Below are positions 17,409 through 25,107 of a stretch of DNA of 64,000 nucleotides, piece after piece. The position numbers and the translations under genes are program-made. The stretch is taken from assembly GCF_000310145.2 (NCBI RefSeq), contig NZ_AMXA01000001.1, positions 62,001-126,000 on the forward strand. The letters run 5' to 3'. The notes below the pieces were generated by a model. That model did not search any database. It had not been told where the DNA came from and saw nothing but the letters and a program-made list of their open reading frames with translations. The stretch is from Thauera sp. 28. GTDB taxonomy: Bacteria > Pseudomonadota > Gammaproteobacteria > Burkholderiales > Rhodocyclaceae. Position 1 is the first letter of the stretch. Every line of letters starts with the position of its first letter.

Positions 17409-17867
17409 ATGCGTTCAAGAACCAGTCTTGCCCTGGCGCTGCTGCTCCAGTCCTCTGTCGTACATGCGGTCGGGGAGGCAGAGCTTGCCGAACTCGTCGA
17501 GCGTCCGAGCATCGGCCTTTACAAGGCCTATGCCGAGTTCAAGATGGCCGACTACGACAGTGCGCGCCGCATCTGGCAGGCGCTCGCCGAGCGCGGCGTG
17601 GCCGAGGCCTGGTTCAATCTCGGTATCCTGGCCGAGGACGGACTGGGCGAACCGAAGGATGCTGCGCTTGCGCTGGAGCGCTATCGGCGTGGTGCCGAGG
17701 CGGGTTCGGTGAAGGCGCAGTACCGCCTGGGGTTGCTGCATCTCGACGGCCGCCTTGTTGCAGCCGACCTCGAGCAGGCCCGGCATTGGCTTTCCCTTGC
17801 GGCAGGCGCGGGAGACGCCGAGGCTGCGCGCAGGCTCGAAGCGCTCGACGCCGGGCATGCGCGTTGA
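17409..17867 (+). CDS. Sel1-repeat (TPR-like) periplasmic protein
   Basis: The 152-residue protein has a clear signal peptide (residues 1-20, ending VVHA). Helical repeats follow with the Sel1 signature: AWFNLGILAEDGLGEPKD...ALERYRRGAEAGS, then AQYRLGLLHLDGRL...ARHWLSLAAGAGD. Such repeats mediate protein-protein contacts. The ATG has a GGAGACGA site upstream. It faces the DUF302 gene divergently and the metallohydrolase convergently. Its partner is unknown; location suggests a scaffold or assembly role for the quinoprotein system. Confidence 0.75.
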   Translation: MRSRTSLALALLLQSSVVHAVGEAELAELVERPSIGLYKAYAEFKMADYDSARRIWQALAERGVAEAWFNLGILAEDGLGEPKDAALALERYRRGAEAGSVKAQYRLGLLHLDGRLVAADLEQARHWLSLAAGAGDAEAARRLEALDAGHAR

Positions 17868-17877
17868 CGCCGGCGCC

Positions 17878-18831
17878 TCAGTCGCGCCGGCCGCCGCTCA
17901 GGGCGGCCTGTTCCGCTGCCGGGAACAGGTGCACCACGGAGCGGCGGAACTCGGTGTCGACGAGGGCAAGCTGGGCAAAGCGGGCGGGGATGTCGAGCGC
18001 GAAAACTTCGGTCATGTCCATTCCGGCCTCGGCCGCATCGCGCATCGTGCCGGCCAGCCATTCGAGGTAGTCGCGGGTCTCGTGCAAGGGGGCGAGGCTG
18101 GCGCTGACGTCGCCGTGGCCGGGCACCCAAAGGCGGGCTGGCAGGCGCGCAAGCTGCTCTAGCGCGGCGATCCAGCGCGGGATGTCGGCATGTGGCGTGG
18201 TCGGGGCGCGGCCATTGAACAGCAGGTCGGCGGCGTACACCGTGCCGCTGTCGTGGTCGACCACGACGAGGTCCGCCGCCGTGTGCCCGCCGAGGGCGAG
18301 GAACTCGACATCACGCCCGCCGATGTCTTGCCTGCCCGCGCTCAGGGCGCGGGCGGGGATGACCACTTCGGTGTCGCGCATCCAGTCGCCATTGAGACGA
18401 TACATGTTGTCGTTGAAGCCTTCGCCCTCGCTGCGGATGCCGGCGATCGTCTCGGGCAGTGCAGCGAGCGTGTCCTGCGGGAAGGCCTGGTTGCCGAGGA
18501 AGTGGTCCGGGTGGTGGTGGGTGTTGAGCGTGAGCACGACGGGTAGCGGTGTCACCGCGCGGATGGCAGCCAGCATCTGTTCGCCATAGCGCCGCGACGG
18601 GCCGGTATCGATGACGATGACCCCACTGCGACCGACGATGAAGCCGGTGTTGACGATGTTGCCGCCGTTGTCGAAGGAGAAGTCCTCGCGCAGGCCGACG
18701 ATGACGTAGGCGCCGGGGGCGATCTCCTGTGCGACGAGGCCGTAGTCGAAGCTGCTGCGCTGCTGGGCAGCGAGCGGCAGCGCGATGAGCAGGGCCAGCA
18801 GCAGGCCGGCGAACGAAAGAGGGCGCCTCAT
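17878..18831 (-). CDS. Quinoprotein relay system zinc metallohydrolase (metallo-beta-lactamase fold)
   Basis: The 317-residue exported protein has a signal peptide (1-21, ending PLAAQ) and a metallo-beta-lactamase fold with zinc motif THHHPDH (about 104-110), GGHTAAD and a later VPGHGD. It resembles the hydrolases that accompany PQQ alcohol dehydrogenases in the 'quinoprotein relay system'; their substrate is not established. The start at 18831 overlaps the upstream stop (ATGA); an ATG at 18843 is an alternative. It is co-transcribed behind the SoxYZ-like carrier gene from a sigma-54 promoter. Confidence 0.85.
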   Translation of the reverse strand: MRRPLSFAGLLLALLIALPLAAQQRSSFDYGLVAQEIAPGAYVIVGLREDFSFDNGGNIVNTGFIVGRSGVIVIDTGPSRRYGEQMLAAIRAVTPLPVVLTLNTHHHPDHFLGNQAFPQDTLAALPETIAGIRSEGEGFNDNMYRLNGDWMRDTEVVIPARALSAGRQDIGGRDVEFLALGGHTAADLVVVDHDSGTVYAADLLFNGRAPTTPHADIPRWIAALEQLARLPARLWVPGHGDVSASLAPLHETRDYLEWLAGTMRDAAEAGMDMTEVFALDIPARFAQLALVDTEFRRSVVHLFPAAEQAALSGGRRD

Positions 18832-19625
18832 CGTGTCACCCATGCATCGATGCGGTTGCCGTTGTTGTCGCGGCCGCTCACGTGGAGCCTTCCGCCGCTT
18901 GCCGCCTCGGCCAGGTCGATGGTGAAGCTGGGGTTCTCGGACACCGGCTCGAGCGGCTGTATGCGGCTGAGGATGCGGCCGTTTTCGTCGCTGATCACGA
19001 TGTCCTCGATGTGGAAGGCCGGAATGCCGGCCGCGAGCCCGGTGTCCATGGGGTGGATGACGCGCATGCGCAGGCGCTCGCCGCCATCGATGCGCGCCCA
19101 CAACCGGCCGCTGACCTCGTTGAGGCGTTCCTGCCATTCCGGCGAGCCGGAGCCGACCGAGGGCAGGGTGCAGCCGCCGCCGGTTGCAGTGACCCAGGCG
19201 CCGCCCACCCGCCAGACGCCGTCCACCGTGCGTGCGGCGACCCTCACCGGGGAGGATTGCTGCAGCTTGAGGCGGAAGCCGAGCCGCGCCTGTGCGGCAC
19301 CGGGCTCGAAGCGCAAGGCCTTGAGAATCGGGTTGAAGTCGGCGAAGACGATCATCTCTTCCACGCCGGGCAGCGCGCTGGCATCGACCGTGATCGGCAC
19401 ATTGAGCGAATCTTCTGCCACCAGCGGGCCGCTGACGCTGATGCGCGGGTCGAACACGACCTCCTGTCCGTCGAAGAAGGCCTTTGCCATGTCTCCCCAG
19501 CGTGGTGAGTTGAGCGGGTCATTCGCCGTCTGCTCGCCTGCGGGGGCGGCGACAGCGTATGGCGGGCCGAGTGCGAACGTACCTGCCCACAACAGGCCGG
19601 CAAGAACAAGGGTGTGGCGGATCAT
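18828..19625 (-). CDS. Quinoprotein dehydrogenase-associated SoxYZ-like carrier
   Basis: The 265-residue periplasmic protein has a signal peptide (1-27). A SoxY-like first domain includes the text ITVDASALPGVEEMIVFADFNP, and a SoxZ-like second domain includes RMRVIHPMDTG and AFHIEDIVISDENG near the middle and end. The fused SoxYZ arrangement is known from loci that encode PQQ-dependent dehydrogenases. The SoxY C-terminal GGCGG arm is absent; the only nearby Cys is in ATGGGCTLPS. The ATG at 19625 has GAGGAGAC six bases upstream, so the longer upstream frame is not used. A sigma-54 promoter lies about 75 bases before the start. Confidence 0.85.
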   Translation of the reverse strand: MIRHTLVLAGLLWAGTFALGPPYAVAAPAGEQTANDPLNSPRWGDMAKAFFDGQEVVFDPRISVSGPLVAEDSLNVPITVDASALPGVEEMIVFADFNPILKALRFEPGAAQARLGFRLKLQQSSPVRVAARTVDGVWRVGGAWVTATGGGCTLPSVGSGSPEWQERLNEVSGRLWARIDGGERLRMRVIHPMDTGLAAGIPAFHIEDIVISDENGRILSRIQPLEPVSENPSFTIDLAEAASGGRLHVSGRDNNGNRIDAWVTR

Positions 19626-19701
19626 GCGGTCTCCTCGTTGCATGGGTGCGGCGCCGGAAGGTGTCCGGGCCGCCCCGTTGCGTGTTTTGTGCCTGTCGGG
19701 C

Positions 19702-19717
19702 AGCAAACGTCATGCCA
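19702..19717 (-). promoter_or_regulatory. Sigma-54 promoter of the SoxYZ-metallohydrolase operon
   Basis: The minus strand reads TGGCATGACGTTTGCT, with TGGCATG, four bases, and a perfect TTGCT. Transcription would start near 19690. The 370-base region to the next gene also holds the oppositely directed promoter at 19895. Confidence 0.85.
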
Positions 19718-19894
19718 AGCTCCGCTCATGTCGTCGGGGGCGGTTGATCTGGCGTTTTGCCGCAGCGCTGCTCCAGCCGGCTGCGTGCAGAGCTGTTCCG
19801 AAGCGCAACGATTGTGCCCAAGTGTTACATCCGGCGTTGCTGCCTGGGCAGGCGCTGGAACACCGGAGCGCATGATTTGGAGCCTCCCCGATGC

Positions 19895-19910
19895 TGGCAT
19901 GGCGATTGCA
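19895..19910 (+). promoter_or_regulatory. Sigma-54 promoter of the lanthanide-type alcohol dehydrogenase
   Basis: TGGCATGGCGATTGCA matches the -24/-12 consensus, with GG and GC ten bases apart. The predicted start near 19921 leaves a 75-base leader with the ribosome site AGGAGGAG. Confidence 0.88.
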
Positions 19911-19995
19911 GTTGTCCATGTGTCCGGTCCGGGTCCGTGCCGGAGAAGAAGTGGATCAATAAACCATACGTCCGAGAGACACCAAGGAGGAGTCG

Positions 19996-21792
19996 ATGAT
20001 GAGCAAAATCAAGCGCCAGCGTGCCCTACCCGTGATGCTGACCGCGCTGACCGTGGCGCTGGCGGGCATCGGTAGCGCACAGGCCAAGGGCGTGACCGAC
20101 GAGGACATCCTGAAGGATGCGGAGTTGACCCACCAGATCGTCACGCACGGCCTGGGTACCAAGGGTCAGCGCTACAGCCCGCTCAAGCAGATCAATCCCG
20201 AGACGGTGCGCAATCTGGTGCCGGCCTGGGCTTTCTCCTTCGGTGGCGAGAAGCAGCGTGGCCAGCAGTCGCAGCCGCTGATCCATGACGGCAAGATGTT
20301 CGTTACCGGGTCGTACAGCCGGATCTACGCGCTCGACCTCAAGACCGGCGCGAAGCTGTGGAAGTACGAGCACCGTCTGCCCGAAGGCATCATGCCCTGC
20401 TGCGACGTGATCAACCGCGGTGCGGCGATCTATGGTGACCTGGTGATCTTCGGCACGCTCGACGCCCAGCTCGTGGCGCTCAACAAGGACACTGGCCGCG
20501 TGGTCTGGCGCGAGAAGATCGACGACTACAAGGCCGGCTACTCGATGACCGCGGCGCCGCAGATCGTCAAGGGCAAGCTGATCACCGGCGTGTCGGGCGG
20601 CGAGTTCGGCGTGATGGGACGCGTCGAGGCCCGTGACCCGCTCACCGGCAAGATGATCTGGATGCGTCCGGTGGTCGAAGGCCACATGGGCTACACCTAC
20701 GACAAGGATGGCAAGGCGATCGAGAACGGTGTGTCGGGCACGGTCAACGCGACCTGGCCGGGCGATCTGTGGAAGACCGGTGGCGCCGCCACCTGGCAGG
20801 CCGCCTACTACGACCCTGACGTCAACCTGATCTTCATGGGCACCGGTAACCCGGCGCCGTGGAACTCGTGGCTGCGTCCGGGCGACAACCTCTACTCTGC
20901 GGCGACGGTGGCCATCAACCCCGATACCGGCAAGATCGTCTGGCATTACCAGAGCACCCCGCACGACGGCTGGGACTATGACGGTGTGAACGAATTCATC
21001 TCGTTCGAGTACAACGACCCGAAGACTGGCAAGCTGGTCAAGGCGGGCGGCAAGGCCGACCGCAACGGCTTCTTCTTCGTCAATGACCGCGCCACCGGCA
21101 AGCTGCTCAATGCCTTCCCCTTCGTGACCCAGATCGACTGGGCCAAGGGCATCGACATGGAGACCGGTCGCCCGATCTGGAACGACGAGAAGCGCCCCGG
21201 CAACCCCTTCCTGGATAGCGTGAAGGATGCCGGCAAGGGCGAGGTGGTGTTCAACGCGCCGTCCTTCCTGGGTGGCAAGAACCAGATGCCGATGGCGTTC
21301 AGCCCGGACACCGGCCTGTTCTATGTGCCCTCCAACGAGTGGGGCATGGACATCTGGAACGAGCCGGTGAGCTACAAGCGCGGCGCTGCCTACCTGGGCG
21401 CAGGCTTCACCATCAAGCCGCTGTACGAGGACTACATTGGTGCCATGCGCGCGGTCGATCCGGTGAACGGCAAGATCGTGTGGGAAGTGAAGAACAACGC
21501 GCCGCTGTGGGGCGGTGTGCTGACCACCGGCGGCAACCTGGTGTTCTACGGCACGCCCGAGGGCTACCTGAAGGCGGTCAACGCCAAGACCGGCGAGGAA
21601 GTCTGGCAGTTCCAGACGGGCTCTGGCGTGATCGCCCCTCCGGTCACCTGGGACGACAACGGCGAGCAGTACGTCGCCGTGGTATCGGGCTGGGGCGGCG
21701 CCGTGCCGCTGTGGGGTGGTGACGTTGCCAAGCGTGTGAACTTCCTCGAGCAGGGTGGCATGGTCTGGGTGTTCAAGCTGCACAAGAACTGA
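19996..21792 (+). CDS. PQQ-dependent alcohol dehydrogenase, lanthanide (PedH/ExaF-like) type
   Basis: The 598-residue periplasmic quinoprotein has a signal peptide (1-30, ending AQA) and the eight-bladed propeller with repeated TGK-(I/V)-W tryptophan-docking motifs. The adjacent disulphide that covers PQQ is CC at about 135-136 ([10 protein letters not shown]). Metal ligands include Glu in GGEFG (about 203) and Asn in GTGNPAPWN. The active-site Asp327 lies in HDGWDYDG; the second Asp, about residue 329, is the hallmark of lanthanide-dependent enzymes such as XoxF and PedH. It oxidises primary alcohols to aldehydes and passes electrons to a cytochrome c. The first ATG follows AGGAGGAG. A sigma-54 promoter precedes it and a terminator follows. 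There is no C-terminal haem domain, so a separate cytochrome is needed. Confidence 0.92.
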   Translation: MMSKIKRQRALPVMLTALTVALAGIGSAQAKGVTDEDILKDAELTHQIVTHGLGTKGQRYSPLKQINPETVRNLVPAWAFSFGGEKQRGQQSQPLIHDGKMFVTGSYSRIYALDLKTGAKLWKYEHRLPEGIMPCCDVINRGAAIYGDLVIFGTLDAQLVALNKDTGRVVWREKIDDYKAGYSMTAAPQIVKGKLITGVSGGEFGVMGRVEARDPLTGKMIWMRPVVEGHMGYTYDKDGKAIENGVSGTVNATWPGDLWKTGGAATWQAAYYDPDVNLIFMGTGNPAPWNSWLRPGDNLYSAATVAINPDTGKIVWHYQSTPHDGWDYDGVNEFISFEYNDPKTGKLVKAGGKADRNGFFFVNDRATGKLLNAFPFVTQIDWAKGIDMETGRPIWNDEKRPGNPFLDSVKDAGKGEVVFNAPSFLGGKNQMPMAFSPDTGLFYVPSNEWGMDIWNEPVSYKRGAAYLGAGFTIKPLYEDYIGAMRAVDPVNGKIVWEVKNNAPLWGGVLTTGGNLVFYGTPEGYLKAVNAKTGEEVWQFQTGSGVIAPPVTWDDNGEQYVAVVSGWGGAVPLWGGDVAKRVNFLEQGGMVWVFKLHKN

Positions 21793-21821
21793 GCTGCAGG
21801 CCGTTTCCCATTGCCGGTGAG

Positions 21822-21852
21822 AAGCCCGGCGGCGCAAGCCGCCGGGCTTTTG
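21822..21852 (+). terminator. Terminator after the lanthanide-type dehydrogenase
   Basis: Twelve-base perfect arms AAGCCCGGCGGC and GCCGCCGGGCTT enclose a GCAA tetraloop, followed by a short T run. It lies 30 bases after the stop codon and also faces the end of the cytochrome gene on the other strand. Confidence 0.88.
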
Positions 21853-21914
21853 CCGTGAACGCTGCTGCGGACGGACTCGGGAGCGTTGCCCAGTCGTCGC
21901 ATGGGTTGCGGGCG

Positions 21915-22370
21915 TCATCGCGGGCGCGTCTCGATGAAGGCCTGGATTGCCCACGCCTCTTCGGTGGAGATCAGGTCCTTCCAGGCCGGCATGTGACGGA
22001 TGCCGAGCCTGAGCTTGCCTTCCTCGACCGTCTTCAGGAAATAGACGTCTGCGTCCAGATGGCAGCGCTGCTGGAGCCCGGGGTCCGTCAAGCGCCGGCA
22101 GGTACGGCCGATGTTGCGCAGGTCGGCGGCCGGCCCGGGCTTGGTGGCGCCTTCGCCATGACAGCTGGCGCAATGCCGAGCGTAGTGCTTCTCGCCGCTG
22201 GCGATTGCCTCTGCCTGACCGCGCACGGGGTTGATGCGCTCGGCCTTGGGCTCGTCCACGGCCTGCCGTTGCGGCGGCGTCGCGCAGGCGGCCAGGGCCG
22301 CGACCGAGAGGGTGGCGATCAATCGGAGCGTGTGCGCCCAGCCGCCTGTCTTCACCAGTCGTGCGGGCAT
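21915..22370 (-). CDS. Mono-haem cytochrome c lipoprotein
   Basis: The 151-residue protein has a signal ending in the lipobox VAALAAC and one haem site CASCH (about 67-71), with a likely Met ligand in IRHMPAWKD. The C-terminal text ISTEEAWAIQAFIETRP is like that of cytochromes serving quinoproteins. The ATG at 22370 lies eight bases after AAGGGG and overlaps the end of the pentapeptide gene, implying translational coupling; a GTG nine bases earlier is possible. As the last gene behind the calcium-type dehydrogenase and pentapeptide genes, it is a candidate electron acceptor tethered to the membrane. Confidence 0.85.
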   Translation of the reverse strand: MPARLVKTGGWAHTLRLIATLSVAALAACATPPQRQAVDEPKAERINPVRGQAEAIASGEKHYARHCASCHGEGATKPGPAADLRNIGRTCRRLTDPGLQQRCHLDADVYFLKTVEEGKLRLGIRHMPAWKDLISTEEAWAIQAFIETRPR

Positions 22371-22957
22371 TTGTTGCACCCCTTCATGTAGGTTTCGTTG
22401 AAATTGGTGAAGCGTGTCAACGCGCCGTCGAGGTCGGCGTCGTCCAGTTCGGCGCTCTGGAACTTGGCCTCCTGAAGATCGGCGCCGACCAGGCGTGCGC
22501 CGCGGAAGCGTGCGTGGTTGGCGCGCGCGATCTCGAGCCGCGCGGCGCTCAGGTCGGCATTGGTGAAGTCGGAGCGCATCAGCCGCGCCGCTTCGAGATC
22601 GGCGCCCACGAAGCGCGCACCGACGAAGGAGGCGACCGGGGCGTTCACCTTGTTGAGGCGGGCGCCGCTGAGATCTGCGCCATCGAGGTTCGCGCCCGCG
22701 AGGTTGGCGCCGCGCAGATCGGCGCGGACCAGATTGGCTCCGCGCAGGTCTGCGCCGGCAAGATTGCGCCCGACCAGGTCGGCATGGCGCAGGTCCGCAC
22801 CCGGGCAGCGGGTGTAGGGCCAGATGCCGCAGCCATTGATCTCATGGACCGGTTCCGGTTCGGCCTGAGCGCTCGATGACATGAGGGCGCCCGGCAGCAC
22901 CGCACAGCCGAGAAGCAAGCGCAGGGCGTGCCGATAGCAGGTGTGGAACGTGTTCAT
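22352..22957 (-). CDS. Exported pentapeptide-repeat protein
   Basis: The 201-residue protein has a signal peptide ending SSAQA (about 32). Most of the mature part is pentapeptide repeats of the A(D/N)LXX pattern (GADLRGANLVRADLRGANLA and onward), predicted to form a right-handed quadrilateral beta-helix. Before the repeats is INGCGIWPYTRCPGADL with two Cys; the C terminus is GCNKCPHDW, with a CxxC motif. These Cys may form disulphides or bind metal. Function is unknown. It lies between the calcium-type alcohol dehydrogenase (72-base gap) and a cytochrome c (overlapping), suggesting a structural or maturation role for that pair. Confidence 0.8.
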   Translation of the reverse strand: MNTFHTCYRHALRLLLGCAVLPGALMSSSAQAEPEPVHEINGCGIWPYTRCPGADLRHADLVGRNLAGADLRGANLVRADLRGANLAGANLDGADLSGARLNKVNAPVASFVGARFVGADLEAARLMRSDFTNADLSAARLEIARANHARFRGARLVGADLQEAKFQSAELDDADLDGALTRFTNFNETYMKGCNKCPHDW

Positions 22958-23029
22958 GGTGTGTTCATCCGTGAGGTGTCGCGGGCCAGGGAGGAGGCTG
23001 GCCCGCGACCGGTTTGCCGCTTCAGTGCC

Positions 23030-24925
23030 TCAGCGGCTTGCCACCTGCTTGGGCAGCTTGAACACCCAGACGCTGCCGCCCTGCGTGACCTGCTTGGTGA
23101 GCTCGGCCATGTCGCCGCCCCAGAGCGGAACGGCGCCGCCGTAGCCGGACTGGATCGCGATGTACTGCTCGCCGTCCATCTCCCAGGTGATCGGGCTGGA
23201 GACGATGCCCGAGCCGGTCTGGAACTTCCACAGCTCCTTGCCGCTACGCTTGTCGAAGGCCTTCACATAGCCGTCGGAGGTGCCGGTGAAGAGGAGGCCG
23301 CCGCCGGTGGTGAGCGTTCCTGCCCAGAGCGGGAAGGTTTCCTTGTGCTCCCAGGCGATCTTGCCGGTCAGCGGGTCGATGGCGCGCAGGATGCCGACGT
23401 GGTCGTCGAACAGGCGCTTGATGCGGAAGCCTTGGCCAAGGTAGGCCGAGCCGGCCTTGTAGTGCACCTTCTCGGTCCAGTAGTCCATCGCCCAGTGGTT
23501 GCCGGGGATGTAGAACAGGCCGCTGTCGGGGCTGTAGGCCATGGGGTTCCAGTTCTTGCCGCCGAGGAAGGGGGGCGAAACGAATACGGTCTCGCCCTTT
23601 TCCTGGCCCTCTGCGACCGGCGGCGGGCGATTGCCCTTCTCGATCGGCTTGCCGGTGCTCAGGTCGAAGCCCGAGGCCCAGGTGATGCCGTCGACGAACG
23701 GCCAGGCGTTGATGAGGGCGGTGGGCTTGTTCGGGTGGTCGGCTCGGGCCGCGAGTTTCTCGCGGTCGGTGACGAAGAAGAAGCCGTTGCGGTCCGCATG
23801 CGCGCCGGCCTTGACTTGCTTGCCGGTCTTCGGGTCCTTGTATTCGAAAAGGATGATCTCGTTGTTGCCGGAGAAGTCCCAGGCGTCGTTCGGGGTGTGC
23901 TGATAGAAGCCCTTGAGTTCGCCGGTGGCCGCATCGACGTAGGCCTGGCCGGAGGTAAACAGGCTGTCCCAGTTGCGCGGGTCGTCGCCCGGAGGGGTGC
24001 GCGCCCAGGTGTTCCAGGGTGCCGGGTTGCCGGCGCCGATCACGATGGTGTTGGTGTCGACATCGAAGCTTGCGCTCTGCCAGGGGGCTCCGCCGCCATG
24101 GCTCCAGGCTTCGACCTTGCCCGTCTCGCGCGTCGGGTCGTTGGGCCAGGAGGGGGCCTTCGGGTCGCCGGTCGGCGTGCTGGGCTTGCCGTTCAGCGTG
24201 CCCATGTGGCCTTCGACCATCGGGCGCTTCCAGATCTCCTCGCCAGTGTCCGGGTCGCGGGCGTAGACGTGGCCGATTACGCCGAACTCGTCGCCCGAGT
24301 CGCCGTGGATCAGCATGACGCGACCGGACTCCTTGTCACGCGCGATCGTGGGTGCGCCGGTCATGGTGTAGCCGACCTTGTGGTCGCCGAACTTCTTGCG
24401 CCAGGCGACCTTGCCGGTCTTCTTGTCGAGCGCGACGATCGCCGCATCGAGGGTGCCGAAGAAAATCTTGTCGCCGAAGATGACTGCGCCCCGGTTGACG
24501 ACGTCGCAGCAGGGGCGGATGTCGTCGGGCAGGCGGTGCTCGTAGCTCCACAGTTGCCTGCCGGTGCGGGCATCGATCGCGAACAGGCGGGAATACGAGG
24601 CGGTGACGTAGAGCACGCCGTCATGCACCAGGGCCTGGGCTTCCTGGCCGCGCTGCTTTTCGCCGCCGAATGAGAACGACCACGCCGGTACCAGGCCGGC
24701 GACGTTCTTGGTGTTGACGTGCGTCAGCGGCGAATAGCGCTGGGCCTTCAGGCCGAGCCCGTAGGTGAGCACGTCGCTCGTCGTCTCGTGGTCGCGGACG
24801 ATGTCGTCCCAGGTGACGGTGCTTGCTGCCAGGCTCGACGCCGGAAAGGCGACGGCGAGCGAGGCCGCGAGAGCGGCCATCCGCAGCGGGCGCAGGACGG
24901 GGGTTGGAAAATGCGTGCGAGTCAT
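23030..24925 (-). CDS. PQQ-dependent alcohol dehydrogenase, calcium (ExaA/PedE-like) type
   Basis: The 631-residue periplasmic quinoprotein begins at an ATG with AGGAGA nine to ten bases upstream and has a signal peptide (1-34, ending SSLAA). The CC disulphide is at about 139-140 (RPCCDVVNRG), a Glu metal ligand is in GDEFG (about 213), and the catalytic Asp350 is in NDAWDFSG. Ser, not Asp, follows two residues later, as in calcium enzymes such as ExaA and PedE. An insertion around NGKPSTPTGDPKAP and another around DREKLAARADHPNKP distinguish it from the shorter paralogue at 19996. It oxidises alcohols to aldehydes. It heads a unit with the pentapeptide protein and cytochrome c, and is divergent from the sensor kinase operon. 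Confidence 0.92.
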   Translation of the reverse strand: MTRTHFPTPVLRPLRMAALAASLAVAFPASSLAASTVTWDDIVRDHETTSDVLTYGLGLKAQRYSPLTHVNTKNVAGLVPAWSFSFGGEKQRGQEAQALVHDGVLYVTASYSRLFAIDARTGRQLWSYEHRLPDDIRPCCDVVNRGAVIFGDKIFFGTLDAAIVALDKKTGKVAWRKKFGDHKVGYTMTGAPTIARDKESGRVMLIHGDSGDEFGVIGHVYARDPDTGEEIWKRPMVEGHMGTLNGKPSTPTGDPKAPSWPNDPTRETGKVEAWSHGGGAPWQSASFDVDTNTIVIGAGNPAPWNTWARTPPGDDPRNWDSLFTSGQAYVDAATGELKGFYQHTPNDAWDFSGNNEIILFEYKDPKTGKQVKAGAHADRNGFFFVTDREKLAARADHPNKPTALINAWPFVDGITWASGFDLSTGKPIEKGNRPPPVAEGQEKGETVFVSPPFLGGKNWNPMAYSPDSGLFYIPGNHWAMDYWTEKVHYKAGSAYLGQGFRIKRLFDDHVGILRAIDPLTGKIAWEHKETFPLWAGTLTTGGGLLFTGTSDGYVKAFDKRSGKELWKFQTGSGIVSSPITWEMDGEQYIAIQSGYGGAVPLWGGDMAELTKQVTQGGSVWVFKLPKQVASR

Positions 24926-24970
24926 TTGTTGGCGTCTCCTGTTTTATTGCTATGTGGCGCAGACCGCCTG

Positions 24971-24986
24971 CGCCATTGCGGAGCCA
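24971..24986 (-). promoter_or_regulatory. Weak sigma-54-like motif before the calcium-type dehydrogenase
   Basis: The minus strand reads TGGCTCCGCAATGGCG. GG and GC are ten bases apart, but both boxes deviate. The location, 46 bases before the start codon, is suitable. The true promoter may instead be sigma-70 type, driven by the NarL-type regulator. Confidence 0.25.
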
Positions 24987-25054
24987 AGTCTGCGGGCCGG
25001 GGGCGTCGATGGCCCGGGCGGTCTTCCCGATGAAGCCGGGAGTTTTTCCCGAGC

Positions 25055-25070
25055 TGGCATGTGACTTGCG
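25055..25070 (+). promoter_or_regulatory. Sigma-54 promoter of the sensor kinase-response regulator operon
   Basis: TGGCATGTGACTTGCG has a perfect -24 box and TTGC at -12, with only the last base off consensus. The predicted start near 25081 argues for translation from the ATG at 25108, since the one at 25093 would leave only about a dozen bases of leader. Confidence 0.8.
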
Positions 25071-25107
25071 TAGCCAGAGGCAGCTAAGGAGCATGGGAGA
25101 AGGCGGA

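Noticed and set aside
20026..22173. A 715-codon open frame on the minus strand opposite the lanthanide-type dehydrogenase
   Set aside because: It is an antisense shadow: the plus frame encodes a complete quinoprotein with all active-site motifs, and the minus translation is His/Arg/Val-rich without any domain.
22928..24673. A 581-codon plus-strand frame opposite the calcium-type dehydrogenase
   Set aside because: It is a shadow of a well-supported gene and has no known domain.
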